NCBI GenBank assembly: GCA_913778145.1
Contig: CAJYVI010000070.1
Location: 1-64,000, forward strand
Source of the DNA: an uncultured Pseudocitrobacter sp.
Lineage (GTDB): Bacteria > Pseudomonadota > Gammaproteobacteria > Enterobacterales > Enterobacteriaceae
Length of the DNA stretch: 64,000 nucleotides
Reading direction: 5' to 3'
This document shows, in pieces, positions 36,862-45,650 of this stretch. Every line of letters starts with the position of its first letter. The stretch's first letter is position 1. The translations under genes and the position numbers were made by a program. The notes under the pieces are model-generated. The model worked only from the letters and a program-made list of their open reading frames with translations. It had not been told where the DNA came from and ran no database searches.

Positions 36862-38517
36862 ATGAATATTCTTCCCCACTGGTGGCAGAAAGGCGTTATT
36901 TACCAAATTTATCCAAAGAGTTTTCAGGACACGACCGGCAGCGGCACCGGCGATTTACGCGGCGTAACCTACCGTCTCGACTATCTGAAAACGTTGGGCG
37001 TCGACGCCATCTGGTTAACCCCTTTCTATGTTTCGCCGCAGGTCGATAATGGCTATGACGTGGCGAATTACACCGCCATCGACCCGGCCTACGGCACGCT
37101 GGACGATTTCGACGAACTGGTGGCCGAGGCCAAAGCACGCGGGATTCGTATCGTGCTGGATATGGTGCTCAACCACTCCTCCACGCAGCACGCCTGGTTC
37201 CGTGAATCGCTGAACAAAGAGAGCCCGTACCGCGAGTTCTATATCTGGCGCGATGGCGAGCCGGGCACCCCGCCCAACAACTGGCGCTCGAAATTTGGCG
37301 GCAACGCCTGGCAGTGGCACGCCGAGAGCGAGCAATATTATTTGCACCTGTTCGCGCCAGAGCAGGCGGACCTCAACTGGGAAAATCCGGCGGTACGTGC
37401 CGAACTGAAAAAAGTATGCGAGTTCTGGGCCGATCGCGGCGTCGATGGCCTGCGTCTTGATGTGGTGAATCTGATTTCAAAAGATCAGGCATTCCCTTCC
37501 GACCCGGACGGTGACGGACGTCGCTTCTATACTGATGGCCCGCGCGCTCACGAGTTCTTACAGGAGATGAGCCGCGATGTCTTTACCCCACGCGAGCTAA
37601 TGACCGTCGGCGAAATGTCGTCAACCTCGCTGGAAAACTGCCAGCAGTATGCCGCGCTGGATGGTCGCGAACTGTCGATGACCTTTAACTTCCATCACCT
37701 GAAGGTGGACTATCCCGGCGGCGAGAAATGGACGCTGGCGAAGCCGGACTACGTCGCTCTGAAAGCGCTGTTCAGCCACTGGCAACAGGGCATGCATAAC
37801 CGCGCGTGGAACGCGTTGTTCTGGTGTAACCACGATCAGCCGCGCATTGTTTCGCGCTTTGGCGATGAAGGCGAGTATCGCCTGCCCGCCGCCAAAATGC
37901 TGGCCATGGTGCTGCACGGCATGCAGGGCACGCCCTATGTTTATCAGGGCGAAGAGATCGGCATGACCAACCCGCATTTCACGCAGATAACCGACTACCG
38001 TGACGTCGAGAGCCACAATATGTTTGCCGAGCGGTTAGCGCAGGGCCAGGACGCGCAAACCCTGCTGGCGATCCTCGCCAGTAAATCGCGCGATAACAGC
38101 CGCACGCCGATGCAATGGAATGGCGAAGCGAACGGCGGATTCACCACCGGCACGCCGTGGATCGCCCTGTGCGACAACTATGAGGCGATCAACGTCGATA
38201 CAGCGCTGAACGATCGGAATTCAGTGTTCTACACCTATCAGCAATTGATCGCGCTGCGTAAAACCACGCCGATTCTGACGTGGGGCGATTATCAGGATCT
38301 TCTGCCCGATCACCCGTCCCTGTGGTGCTATCGTCGCCAATGGCAGGGGCAAACGCTGCTGGTTGTCGCTAACCTCAGCGCGGAACTTCAGCACTGGCAG
38401 CCAGACGCCGCTCAGGGCGACTGGACAGCCTTAATCAGTAACTATGATGAAGTGGCTAGCACGCCATCTGAAATGACGCTGCGGCCTTTTGAAGCGGTCT
38501 GGTGGCTGCAAAAGTAA
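36862..38517 (+). CDS. treC: Trehalose-6-phosphate hydrolase
   Basis: A 551-residue GH13 enzyme that splits trehalose 6-phosphate into glucose and glucose 6-phosphate. GH13 regions are visible: DMVLNHSS, GLRLDVVNLI with the nucleophile Asp, VGEMSST with the acid/base Glu, and NHDQPR. The ATG at 36862 follows CAGGACGAC. The gene completes the treRBC set. Confidence 0.97.
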   Translation: MNILPHWWQKGVIYQIYPKSFQDTTGSGTGDLRGVTYRLDYLKTLGVDAIWLTPFYVSPQVDNGYDVANYTAIDPAYGTLDDFDELVAEAKARGIRIVLDMVLNHSSTQHAWFRESLNKESPYREFYIWRDGEPGTPPNNWRSKFGGNAWQWHAESEQYYLHLFAPEQADLNWENPAVRAELKKVCEFWADRGVDGLRLDVVNLISKDQAFPSDPDGDGRRFYTDGPRAHEFLQEMSRDVFTPRELMTVGEMSSTSLENCQQYAALDGRELSMTFNFHHLKVDYPGGEKWTLAKPDYVALKALFSHWQQGMHNRAWNALFWCNHDQPRIVSRFGDEGEYRLPAAKMLAMVLHGMQGTPYVYQGEEIGMTNPHFTQITDYRDVESHNMFAERLAQGQDAQTLLAILASKSRDNSRTPMQWNGEANGGFTTGTPWIALCDNYEAINVDTALNDRNSVFYTYQQLIALRKTTPILTWGDYQDLLPDHPSLWCYRRQWQGQTLLVVANLSAELQHWQPDAAQGDWTALISNYDEVASTPSEMTLRPFEAVWWLQK

Positions 38518-38900
38518 CGCCCTCTACCGGCGGCCTCGCGTCGCCGGTCCCCCTGCAAATCCTACTGTTTTTGTTGAATTTTTAAGCGATTGTCAGTACT
38601 GCAAAATTTACATTAGCCGTAGCGCCCGTCATCTGTACGCTTCGATTTTTACTTTGTTCTATATCAATAAAATCGCAAACTTGTTTGATGCAAATCACTA
38701 TATATAGAACTTAGAATGCACGCCGACCCAACATATTGGGTTTATCGTCTACAATATCACCATACCCTTCCAATGAAGAAAGGGGGCGATATGTGGATAA
38801 ATTTGACTGGAGAAGCGCTAACACGCGGGCAGGCTTTGTAAATCGCGCCCCCGCCCCGACTTCAGTTCTGTGGATAACCTGTTTTTATAATGGAGTGATC
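38518..38900 (+). promoter_or_regulatory. nrdD control region with two FNR sites and paired NrdR boxes
   Basis: No gene is seen in these 383 bases. Two FNR-type sites are readable: TTGTTCTATATCAA (38654-38667) and TTGATGCAAATCAC (38685-38698). Two NrdR-type boxes follow: cactatatatagaa (38696-38709) and ccaacatattgggt (38728-38741). Their centres are about 32 bp apart, three helical turns. An ACCGGCG/CGCCGGT hairpin at 38526-38548 may end treC. Confidence 0.8.
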
Positions 38901-41039
38901 ATGACACCGCATGTGATGAAACGCGATGGCTGTAAAGTGCCGTTCAAATCAGAGCGCATCCAGGAAGCTATCCTGCGTGCCGCTAAAGCAGCGGGAGTCG
39001 ATGACGCAGACTATTGCGCCACCGTCGCGGCAATCGTAAGCGAGCAGATGCAAAGCCGCAGCCAGGTTGATATCAACGAGATCCAGACCGCGGTTGAAAA
39101 CCAGCTGATGTCTGGCCCGTACAAGCAGCTGGCGCGCGCCTATATCGAATATCGCCATGACCGCGACAGCCAGCGTGAAAAGCGTGGCCGTCTAAACCAG
39201 GAAATTCGCGGCCTGGTTGAGCAGACGAACTCGGCGCTGCTCAATGAAAACGCCAACAAAGACAGTAAAGTGATCCCAACTCAGCGTGACCTGCTGGCCG
39301 GTATCGTGGCAAAACACTACGCCCGTCAGCATCTGCTGCCGCACGACGTTGTGATGGCGCACGAACGCGGCGTGATCCACTATCACGATCTTGATTACTC
39401 GCCGTTCTTCCCGATGTTCAACTGCATGTTGATCGACCTGAAAGGGATGCTGACGCAAGGTTTTAAAATGGGTAACGCGGAAATCGAGCCGCCGAAATCC
39501 ATATCGACCGCCACGGCCGTTACCGCGCAGATCATCGCGCAGGTTGCCAGCCACATTTATGGCGGCACCACCATCAACCGTATTGATGAAGTCCTGGCCC
39601 CGTTCGTGACCGCCAGCTTCAATAAACATCGCCAGACCGCTGAAGAGTGGCAGATTCCCGACGCAGAAGGCTACGCCCATACCCGTACGGAAAAAGAGTG
39701 CTATGACGCCTTCCAGTCGCTGGAATATGAAGTCAACACGCTGCATACCGCTAACGGTCAAACGCCGTTCGTCACCTTCGGCTTTGGCCTCGGCACCAGC
39801 TGGGAATCACGCCTGATTCAGCAGTCCATTCTGCGTAATCGTATTGCGGGCCTCGGCAAAAACCGTAAAACCGCCGTGTTCCCGAAACTGGTGTTCGCCA
39901 TCCGCGACGGTCTGAACCACAAGCCGGGTGATGCCAACTACGACATCAAACAGCTGGCGCTGGAATGCGCGAGCAAGCGTATGTATCCGGACATCCTGAA
40001 CTACGATCAGGTCGTGAAAGTCACCGGTTCGTTCAAAACTCCGATGGGCTGCCGCAGCTTCCTCGGCGTGTGGGAAAACGAAAACGGCGAGCAAATCCAC
40101 GATGGCCGCAACAACCTCGGCGTCATCAGCCTGAACCTGCCGCGCATCGCGCTGGAAGCCAAAGGCAACGAAGACGCATTCTGGACACTGCTGGACGAGC
40201 GTCTGGTGTTGGCGCGTAAAGCGCTGATGACGCGTATCGCGCGTCTGGAAGGCGTGAAAGCGCGCGTGGCCCCGATCCTGTATATGGAAGGCGCGTGTGG
40301 CGTGCGTTTGCAGGCCGACGATGACGTTTCTGAAATCTTCAAAAACGGTCGTGCGTCTATCTCGCTGGGCTATATCGGAATCCACGAAACCATCAACGCG
40401 CTGTTTGGTAATCAGCACGTCTACGACAGCGAAGCCCTGCGCGCCAAAGGTGTGGCGATCGTTGAACGTCTGCGCCAGGCCGTTGACCAGTGGAAAGAGG
40501 AAACTGGCTACGGCTTCAGCCTCTACAGCACGCCGAGTGAAAACCTGTGCGACCGTTTCTGCCGCCTCGACACCGCTGAATTTGGCGTAGTGCCGGGCGT
40601 CACCGATAAAGGTTACTACACCAACAGCTTCCACTTAGACGTGGAGAAAAAAGTTAACCCGTACGACAAAATCGACTTTGAAGCACCGTACCCGCCGCTG
40701 GCGAACGGCGGTTTCATTTGCTACGGCGAATACCCGAACATTCAGCACAACCTGAAAGCGCTGGAAGATGTCTGGGATTACAGCTATCAGCACGTACCGT
40801 ACTACGGCACCAACACGCCGATCGATGAATGCTATGAGTGCGGCTTCACCGGTGAGTTCGAGTGTACCAGCAAAGGCTTCACCTGCCCGAAATGTGGTAA
40901 CCATGACGCCTCCCGCGTGTCGGTCACCCGCCGCGTGTGCGGTTACTTAGGCAGCCCGGATGCGCGTCCGTTTAACGCCGGTAAGCAGGAAGAAGTGAAA
41001 CGCCGCGTGAAACACCTCGGCAACGGGCAGATCGGTTAA
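38901..41039 (+). CDS. nrdD: Anaerobic ribonucleoside-triphosphate reductase
   Basis: A 712-residue class III ribonucleotide reductase making dNTPs without oxygen. The N-terminal ATP-cone (about 1-100, KRDGCKVPFKSERI) senses nucleotides. The C-terminus has the zinc Cys pairs (CYECGFTGEFEC and CPKCG) and the glycyl-radical motif RRVCGYLGSPDARPFN with the radical Gly. The ATG at 38901 gives the E. coli length. The activase NrdG follows. FNR sites upstream indicate anaerobic induction. Confidence 0.97.
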   Translation: MTPHVMKRDGCKVPFKSERIQEAILRAAKAAGVDDADYCATVAAIVSEQMQSRSQVDINEIQTAVENQLMSGPYKQLARAYIEYRHDRDSQREKRGRLNQEIRGLVEQTNSALLNENANKDSKVIPTQRDLLAGIVAKHYARQHLLPHDVVMAHERGVIHYHDLDYSPFFPMFNCMLIDLKGMLTQGFKMGNAEIEPPKSISTATAVTAQIIAQVASHIYGGTTINRIDEVLAPFVTASFNKHRQTAEEWQIPDAEGYAHTRTEKECYDAFQSLEYEVNTLHTANGQTPFVTFGFGLGTSWESRLIQQSILRNRIAGLGKNRKTAVFPKLVFAIRDGLNHKPGDANYDIKQLALECASKRMYPDILNYDQVVKVTGSFKTPMGCRSFLGVWENENGEQIHDGRNNLGVISLNLPRIALEAKGNEDAFWTLLDERLVLARKALMTRIARLEGVKARVAPILYMEGACGVRLQADDDVSEIFKNGRASISLGYIGIHETINALFGNQHVYDSEALRAKGVAIVERLRQAVDQWKEETGYGFSLYSTPSENLCDRFCRLDTAEFGVVPGVTDKGYYTNSFHLDVEKKVNPYDKIDFEAPYPPLANGGFICYGEYPNIQHNLKALEDVWDYSYQHVPYYGTNTPIDECYECGFTGEFECTSKGFTCPKCGNHDASRVSVTRRVCGYLGSPDARPFNAGKQEEVKRRVKHLGNGQIG

Positions 41040-41046
41040 ACGACAG

Positions 41047-41154
41047 CCCCTCACCCCGGCCCTCTCCCACAGGGAGAGGGAGAAAACCGCTCCGGCCTAA
41101 ATGTTCTGCTCGATCGGTCCCCTCTCCCTGTGGGAGAGGGTTAGGGTGAGGGGG
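41047..41154. repeat. Palindromic intergenic repeat, copy A
   Basis: A 108-bp element with two hairpins: cccctcaccccggccctctccc with its ggagaggg return, and cctctccctgtgggagaggg, ending ttagggtgaggggg. The outer ends are inverted repeats. The same element occurs at 44793, 53887 and 60714. It sits between nrdD and nrdG. Confidence 0.85.
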
Positions 41155-41185
41155 CCAGCCCGCACAATACTCAAGAAGAACAACC

Positions 41186-41650
41186 ATGAATTACCATCAG
41201 TACTACCCCGTCGATATCGTCAATGGCCCCGGCACACGCTGCACGCTGTTTGTGGCAGGCTGCGTGCACGAATGCCCCGGCTGCTATAATAAAAGCACCT
41301 GGCGAGTAAACTCTGGCCAGCCGTTTACCACCGAAATGGCCGATCGCATCATTGCCGATCTCAACGACACGCGCGTTAAGCGTCAGGGGATTTCACTCTC
41401 CGGCGGCGATCCGCTGCATCCGCAAAACGTGCCGGAAATCCTCAAACTGGTTAAACGTATTCACGCAGAATGCCAGGGAAAAGATATCTGGGTGTGGACC
41501 GGCTACAAGCTGGACGAGCTGAACGCCGCGCAAATGGAAGTGGTCGATCTCATCAACGTGCTGGTTGACGGTAAGTTTGTGCAGGATTTAAAAGACCCGG
41601 CGCTTATCTGGCGCGGTAGCAGCAATCAGGTGGTGCACCACCTGCGCTAG
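41186..41650 (+). CDS. nrdG: Anaerobic RNR-activating protein NrdG
   Basis: A 154-residue radical-SAM enzyme that generates the glycyl radical on NrdD. The CxxxCxxC cluster motif is C-VHE-C-PG-C, followed by YNKSTW, with the later SGGDP motif. The repeat element at 41047-41154 separates it from nrdD, but operon transcription is expected. Last backbone gene before island 2. Confidence 0.97.
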   Translation: MNYHQYYPVDIVNGPGTRCTLFVAGCVHECPGCYNKSTWRVNSGQPFTTEMADRIIADLNDTRVKRQGISLSGGDPLHPQNVPEILKLVKRIHAECQGKDIWVWTGYKLDELNAAQMEVVDLINVLVDGKFVQDLKDPALIWRGSSNQVVHHLR

Positions 41651-41675
41651 TCATGGGGGCGACAGCCGCCCCTCC

Positions 41676-43589
41676 TCAAAACCGACTCACACACTCCATT
41701 GCCACCGCTTTAAACTCCGCAAAATCCCGGCAGGTACACAGCCGTGCCATTGCGCGTTCGCGCAGGAAGGTGACGAAAATATCGTAGATCGCCATTGCTT
41801 CTTCATATTCGCGTTTGCTTATCGCGAGCAGGAAGATGACGTGCGCGGTTTCCTCGCCCCAGGCAATTCCCTGCGGTGCCAGTACCGTGTAGACCACCGT
41901 TTTTTGTGCCAGCAATCCCAGGGCGTGAGGCAGCGCGATACCGTCGCCGAGCATGGTACTGACTATGGCTTCACGTTCCACAACGGATGCATGAAACTCG
42001 GCGTCAACAAAACCTTCATCGTGAAGTTGAGCGCAAAGTTGGCTAAATAGCGTCTGTTGGTCGATATCGCCGTCGATAATGCGGAAATGGGCTGCGTCGA
42101 AATATTTGTTCAGCATCCACGGACGCGTGCGGTCCACCAGCACCAGTTTGCCGATTTGTTCAAGCTGGAACTCGGTCGGGAACGGGGCGATGGTCACCAC
42201 CGGTTTATCTTTTTCGTTGATGCGCGCGGTCGAAATAACAAAGTCTTCGCCGATGCTTTCGCGCTGTTCGTAATCACGCAGCGAGAGCACATCGGTCACT
42301 TCAATCTGCGGGTATTTGCGCTGCAACACCGCTTCAATCATGCGCACCATCGCCGTGCTGGTGTCGCACACCAATAAGACGCGCGGCTGGCGCTGATAGC
42401 CAATGTTGTAATGCCTCTCCAGCCCGACGCCGATGTGCAGCACCAGGAACCCAACTTCATTTTCGCTGATGGTGTACGGGGTGTATTTTCCCCAGCTCGA
42501 CACCGCCGCCAGCGTCATATCCCACGCCATTGGGTAGTGCTGTTTGATGTTATCCAGCAGCGGGTTGGGGATCATGATTTGATAGCGCACGCGGGTGATC
42601 ATGGTTTTGATATGGGTGAGCAGGTCCGCGTGCAGCTGGTCGTCGTTTTGCAGGTTGTAGTTATAGTGGCTGTTGATGTAGCTGAGGATGTAGTTCACCA
42701 GCGCTTCGGCATCGTCGGCGCTGATGGCGCTTGGCGAAACCTGCTGCGTCTGACGCGCGGAAATATGCACGCACAGCCAGGCTTTCTCCGAGTCGGCCAG
42801 CGGTTTGCCCGCCAGCTTTTGCATGGCCGCCGCGATATCGCGCGCCGCCTCGCGCACATTCTGGGATACCTCTTCTTCCGCCGCGAACTCTGCCAGCGGG
42901 AAACCTTCACTAATGCGGCGTACCGCTACCGCACAGTAGAGGCGAATAAAGCGCTCGCCTTCGTCGGTCAGGCGAATCGCGTAGCGGGTGAGCGTTTCCT
43001 GCAACGTTGCGGTGAGCGATGTGATGGCCCCGGCATTGATCGCTTCCGCCATCAGTTGCGCATTAAACCCTTCCTGCTGCGGCAGTTCCCACAGGATGTC
43101 CGTCAGGCACGCGCGAATAGACACCTCGCTGCCAAACAGCTTCATGCCGTGACGCGGGCGCGTCTCCAGCGTCAACTGGTAACGCTGAAAACGTTCGCGC
43201 ACGGCGATCATGTCGTTTTGCAACGTGGCGCGGCTGACAAACCACTCATCCGCCAGGTCTTCCAGCTTGAGTGAAAACGCGGATGTCAGAAAGCGCACCG
43301 CCAGTGAATGCTCACGTTCGCTTGCCGTGCGCGGAATACGCAGCGTGCTCGGCGCGCTCTCTTCCAGTTTTTGATAACGTTTCGGGTCGCTGATATTGAG
43401 CTGATAACCGCTGCCGCGCGTAAGCGTAAACTGCGCGCCGTAGCTCGCCAGCAGGGCATTAAGCGCCGTAATATCGGCGCGAACGGTACGGGTGGAAACG
43501 GACAATCGTGCAGCCAGCTCATCCTGCGGCAAAACTTCGTTTTGCAGTAAATTGAACAGTTGGGCTAAACGTTGGTTGGGGAATCGCAC
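41676..43589 (-). CDS. PTS-regulated transcriptional activator, BglG/MtlR type
   Basis: About 637 residues. Domains in order: N-terminal HTH (LPQDELAARLSVSTRTVRAD), Mga-like HTH, two PRDs with conserved His (about 190-400), an EIIB-like domain (RVLLVCDTSTAMV, with Cys) and a C-terminal EIIA type-2 domain (GIALPHALGLLA with His). The layout is that of MtlR/LicR-like DNA-binding activators rather than RNA-binding BglG. GTG 43589 is preferred because AAGGAAA precedes it; a TTG at 43613 overlaps the upstream stop. It probably controls the catabolic operon transcribed towards it. Confidence 0.82.
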   Translation of the reverse strand: MRFPNQRLAQLFNLLQNEVLPQDELAARLSVSTRTVRADITALNALLASYGAQFTLTRGSGYQLNISDPKRYQKLEESAPSTLRIPRTASEREHSLAVRFLTSAFSLKLEDLADEWFVSRATLQNDMIAVRERFQRYQLTLETRPRHGMKLFGSEVSIRACLTDILWELPQQEGFNAQLMAEAINAGAITSLTATLQETLTRYAIRLTDEGERFIRLYCAVAVRRISEGFPLAEFAAEEEVSQNVREAARDIAAAMQKLAGKPLADSEKAWLCVHISARQTQQVSPSAISADDAEALVNYILSYINSHYNYNLQNDDQLHADLLTHIKTMITRVRYQIMIPNPLLDNIKQHYPMAWDMTLAAVSSWGKYTPYTISENEVGFLVLHIGVGLERHYNIGYQRQPRVLLVCDTSTAMVRMIEAVLQRKYPQIEVTDVLSLRDYEQRESIGEDFVISTARINEKDKPVVTIAPFPTEFQLEQIGKLVLVDRTRPWMLNKYFDAAHFRIIDGDIDQQTLFSQLCAQLHDEGFVDAEFHASVVEREAIVSTMLGDGIALPHALGLLAQKTVVYTVLAPQGIAWGEETAHVIFLLAISKREYEEAMAIYDIFVTFLRERAMARLCTCRDFAEFKAVAMECVSRF

Positions 43590-43609
43590 GTCAGTTTCCT
43601 TATTACGCC

Positions 43610-44761
43610 TCAAGGGTTAAACGAAATCACCATCTGTGATGGGCTGCCCACCGAGGTATATTCGGGGACATACGTCAGCTTGCCATCGTCAGGCGCGACG
43701 CGAAAACGGGTGATGTTATCGCTGCGCTGATTCATCACGTACAGCCAGCGACCCGCGCTATCCAGCGTCAGGCTGCGCGGGTAGTCGCCTCGCGTCCATA
43801 TATTATCATTTTGAATCAATGAACCATCATTCATAACCGTGAAGTGAGTAATACTGTTATGCAGGCGATTGGCAACGTAGAGCTGTTTTCCATCCGCGCT
43901 AATTGCCAGCCCGGCGGCGAAGCTGGTTCCCTGATACGTTTTCGGCAGCGACGACACCGTTTTCTCTTCCTGGAGTTGCCCGGTTGCGGCATCGAGGCGG
44001 TAATGCGTCAGCGTGGAAGACTCTTCGTTAATCAACCAAAGCCCATCGCCTTTTGCTGTAAACACAAAATGACGCGGCCCCGCGCCCGGTGACGAAGCGT
44101 TGATGAATGGCGGCGTGTTGGGGATCAACTTGCCGCTCTTTTCATCCAGCCGATACTGGTAGATCCGATCGAGGCCCAGATCGGTAGAAAAAACATATTT
44201 CCCGCTGGGATCGGCGGCGATCATGTGGGCATGCGGGCCGTTATGATCGCTGGCGGCAAAGCTGCCTTTGACCGCAGCCGCAGGTTTCGCGGCACCGGGT
44301 TCACCCGCATCCTGATGAAAATCGCTGGCCTCCGCCAGGCTGCCATCAGCTTTCACCGGCAACATCGCTACGGAACCGCTGACGTAATTCGCCACCAGCA
44401 GATGCTTTCCGCCAGGCGTCAACGAGAGATACACCGGCCCCGCACCGCCGGATGAAACCTGATTCAGTTCATGAAGTGCGCCCTTCTCATCCACCCGTAA
44501 CGCCTGCACCACGCCCTTCTCTTCTTCGCTTGCGACATACAGGGTTTTGCCATCGGCAGAGACGGTAAGCTGCGCAGCGTTCGGTAGCGTGCTGACCAGC
44601 GTTTTATCGCTTAACGCCCCGGTTTGGCTGTCGAGGGTAAAGCGATACACGCCTTCGCCGTTGGGGTTGTAGGTGCCTACCCACGCGTATTGCGTCTGCG
44701 CGATGGCGGTAGTGGCAAGCAAAGAAAGTGAAGCGACAAGCAGGTGGCGGGATGGGTGCAT
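43610..44761 (-). CDS. Secreted beta-propeller lactonase-family protein
   Basis: A 383-residue protein with a Sec signal peptide (about 1-21, ending AIAQ) and seven repeated beta-propeller blades with repeats such as TLYVASEEEKG, HLLVANYVSG, KQLYVANRLHNS and WLYVMNQRSDN. This is the 6-phosphogluconolactonase-type (Lactonase_7-bladed) family. The signal peptide sets it apart from cytosolic E. coli Pgl and indicates periplasmic action. It may open a sugar lactone before uptake; the substrate is unknown. The gene is bounded by repeat copy B upstream, so it may be separately transcribed. Confidence 0.8.
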   Translation of the reverse strand: MHPSRHLLVASLSLLATTAIAQTQYAWVGTYNPNGEGVYRFTLDSQTGALSDKTLVSTLPNAAQLTVSADGKTLYVASEEEKGVVQALRVDEKGALHELNQVSSGGAGPVYLSLTPGGKHLLVANYVSGSVAMLPVKADGSLAEASDFHQDAGEPGAAKPAAAVKGSFAASDHNGPHAHMIAADPSGKYVFSTDLGLDRIYQYRLDEKSGKLIPNTPPFINASSPGAGPRHFVFTAKGDGLWLINEESSTLTHYRLDAATGQLQEEKTVSSLPKTYQGTSFAAGLAISADGKQLYVANRLHNSITHFTVMNDGSLIQNDNIWTRGDYPRSLTLDSAGRWLYVMNQRSDNITRFRVAPDDGKLTYVPEYTSVGSPSQMVISFNP

Positions 44762-44792
44762 GGTGGCTCCTTGGGAATGGTGTGGTTGGTTT

Positions 44793-44902
44793 CCCCCTCA
44801 CCCCGGCCCTCTCCCGCAGGGAGAGGATGAAAACCAGCGCAGGTCTTTCACATTTGCACTGTCGGTCCCCTCTCCCTGTGGGAGAGGGTTAGGGTGAGGG
44901 GG
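44793..44902. repeat. Palindromic intergenic repeat, copy B
   Basis: A 110-bp copy of the element described at 41047, in the same orientation (ccccctcaccccggccctct at the left end, ttagggtgaggggg at the right). It lies between the lactonase-like and aldolase genes. Confidence 0.85.
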
Positions 44903-44909
44903 CCCCTTA

Positions 44910-45650
44910 TTACTTCACTAACGCCTTCGTCATCTCCAGCAGCGCGCGCACATCGTCCGGACGAGTGTTGCCGCTGGCTTTATCAATAATAGAACTGTAG
45001 ATGTGCGGGATGATTTTGCTTACGCCGGCATCGAGCGCAATTTGCAGGATCTCGCTGAAGTTCTCCAGATCGATGCCACCCGTTGGTTCCAGCCAGAAGT
45101 CGTGACGTGCGCAGGCTTCCGCCACCGCTTTGTATTCCTCACGACACTTCAGGCCGCCCATCGGGAAGTATTTGATTGAGCTGCCGCCCATATCTTTCAG
45201 CAGGGCAATCGCCGTTTCAACCGGCACGATACCGTCCGGCGCGGTGCTGCTCAGCGGCCCGGTGGAGATTTTCACCATGCCAGGCGTGCCGGTTGGCGAG
45301 ACCAGGCCGTTCACCACGGTGTCGTTCTGCCCCAGCAGCGCGCGGCTGGTTCCTACGCCGGTAAAGACCTGGTTGACGTGTTGCGGCTGCACTTCAGCGG
45401 AAATGGCGCTGACCATCGCCGACTGGTTCGGGTCGCCCGCGCCCAGACCCACGGAGAGCGCATTATCAATCCGCGCCGCGTAGTCACGCATATCGGCTAC
45501 GGCACTTGCCACGTCCGGGTAATTTTTGGAGAGCACGCCCACCAGCACATGACCTTCCGCCGCTTCATAAATCTCGCTGGCGTTCTCTTTGCTGCCCGCC
45601 AGAACGTTCAGGCAGACGCGGTCACGGTAAAAGTTTGGGGTCAATTTCAT
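44910..45650 (-). CDS. KDGP aldolase family protein (DgaF / EF_0839-like)
   Basis: A 246-residue TIM-barrel protein of the DgaF type, expected to cleave 2-dehydro-3-deoxy-6-phosphogluconate to pyruvate and glyceraldehyde 3-phosphate. Visible blocks: FYRDRVCLNVLAGS, VGVLSKNYPD, SIKYFPMGGLKCREEYKAV with the likely Schiff-base Lys, and LEPTGGIDLENF. Its start overlaps the DgaE-like stop by 4 bp. The pair reproduces the last two steps of D-glucosaminate breakdown in Salmonella, although the rest of the dga PTS is absent here. Confidence 0.85.
   Translation of the reverse strand: MKLTPNFYRDRVCLNVLAGSKENASEIYEAAEGHVLVGVLSKNYPDVASAVADMRDYAARIDNALSVGLGAGDPNQSAMVSAISAEVQPQHVNQVFTGVGTSRALLGQNDTVVNGLVSPTGTPGMVKISTGPLSSTAPDGIVPVETAIALLKDMGGSSIKYFPMGGLKCREEYKAVAEACARHDFWLEPTGGIDLENFSEILQIALDAGVSKIIPHIYSSIIDKASGNTRPDDVRALLEMTKALVK

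Noticed and set aside
41047-41154. The CCCTCACCC... hairpins as CRISPR repeats or ERIC elements
   Set aside because: Copies are kilobases apart without regular spacers, and the sequence does not match the ERIC consensus; a separate dispersed palindrome family fits better.
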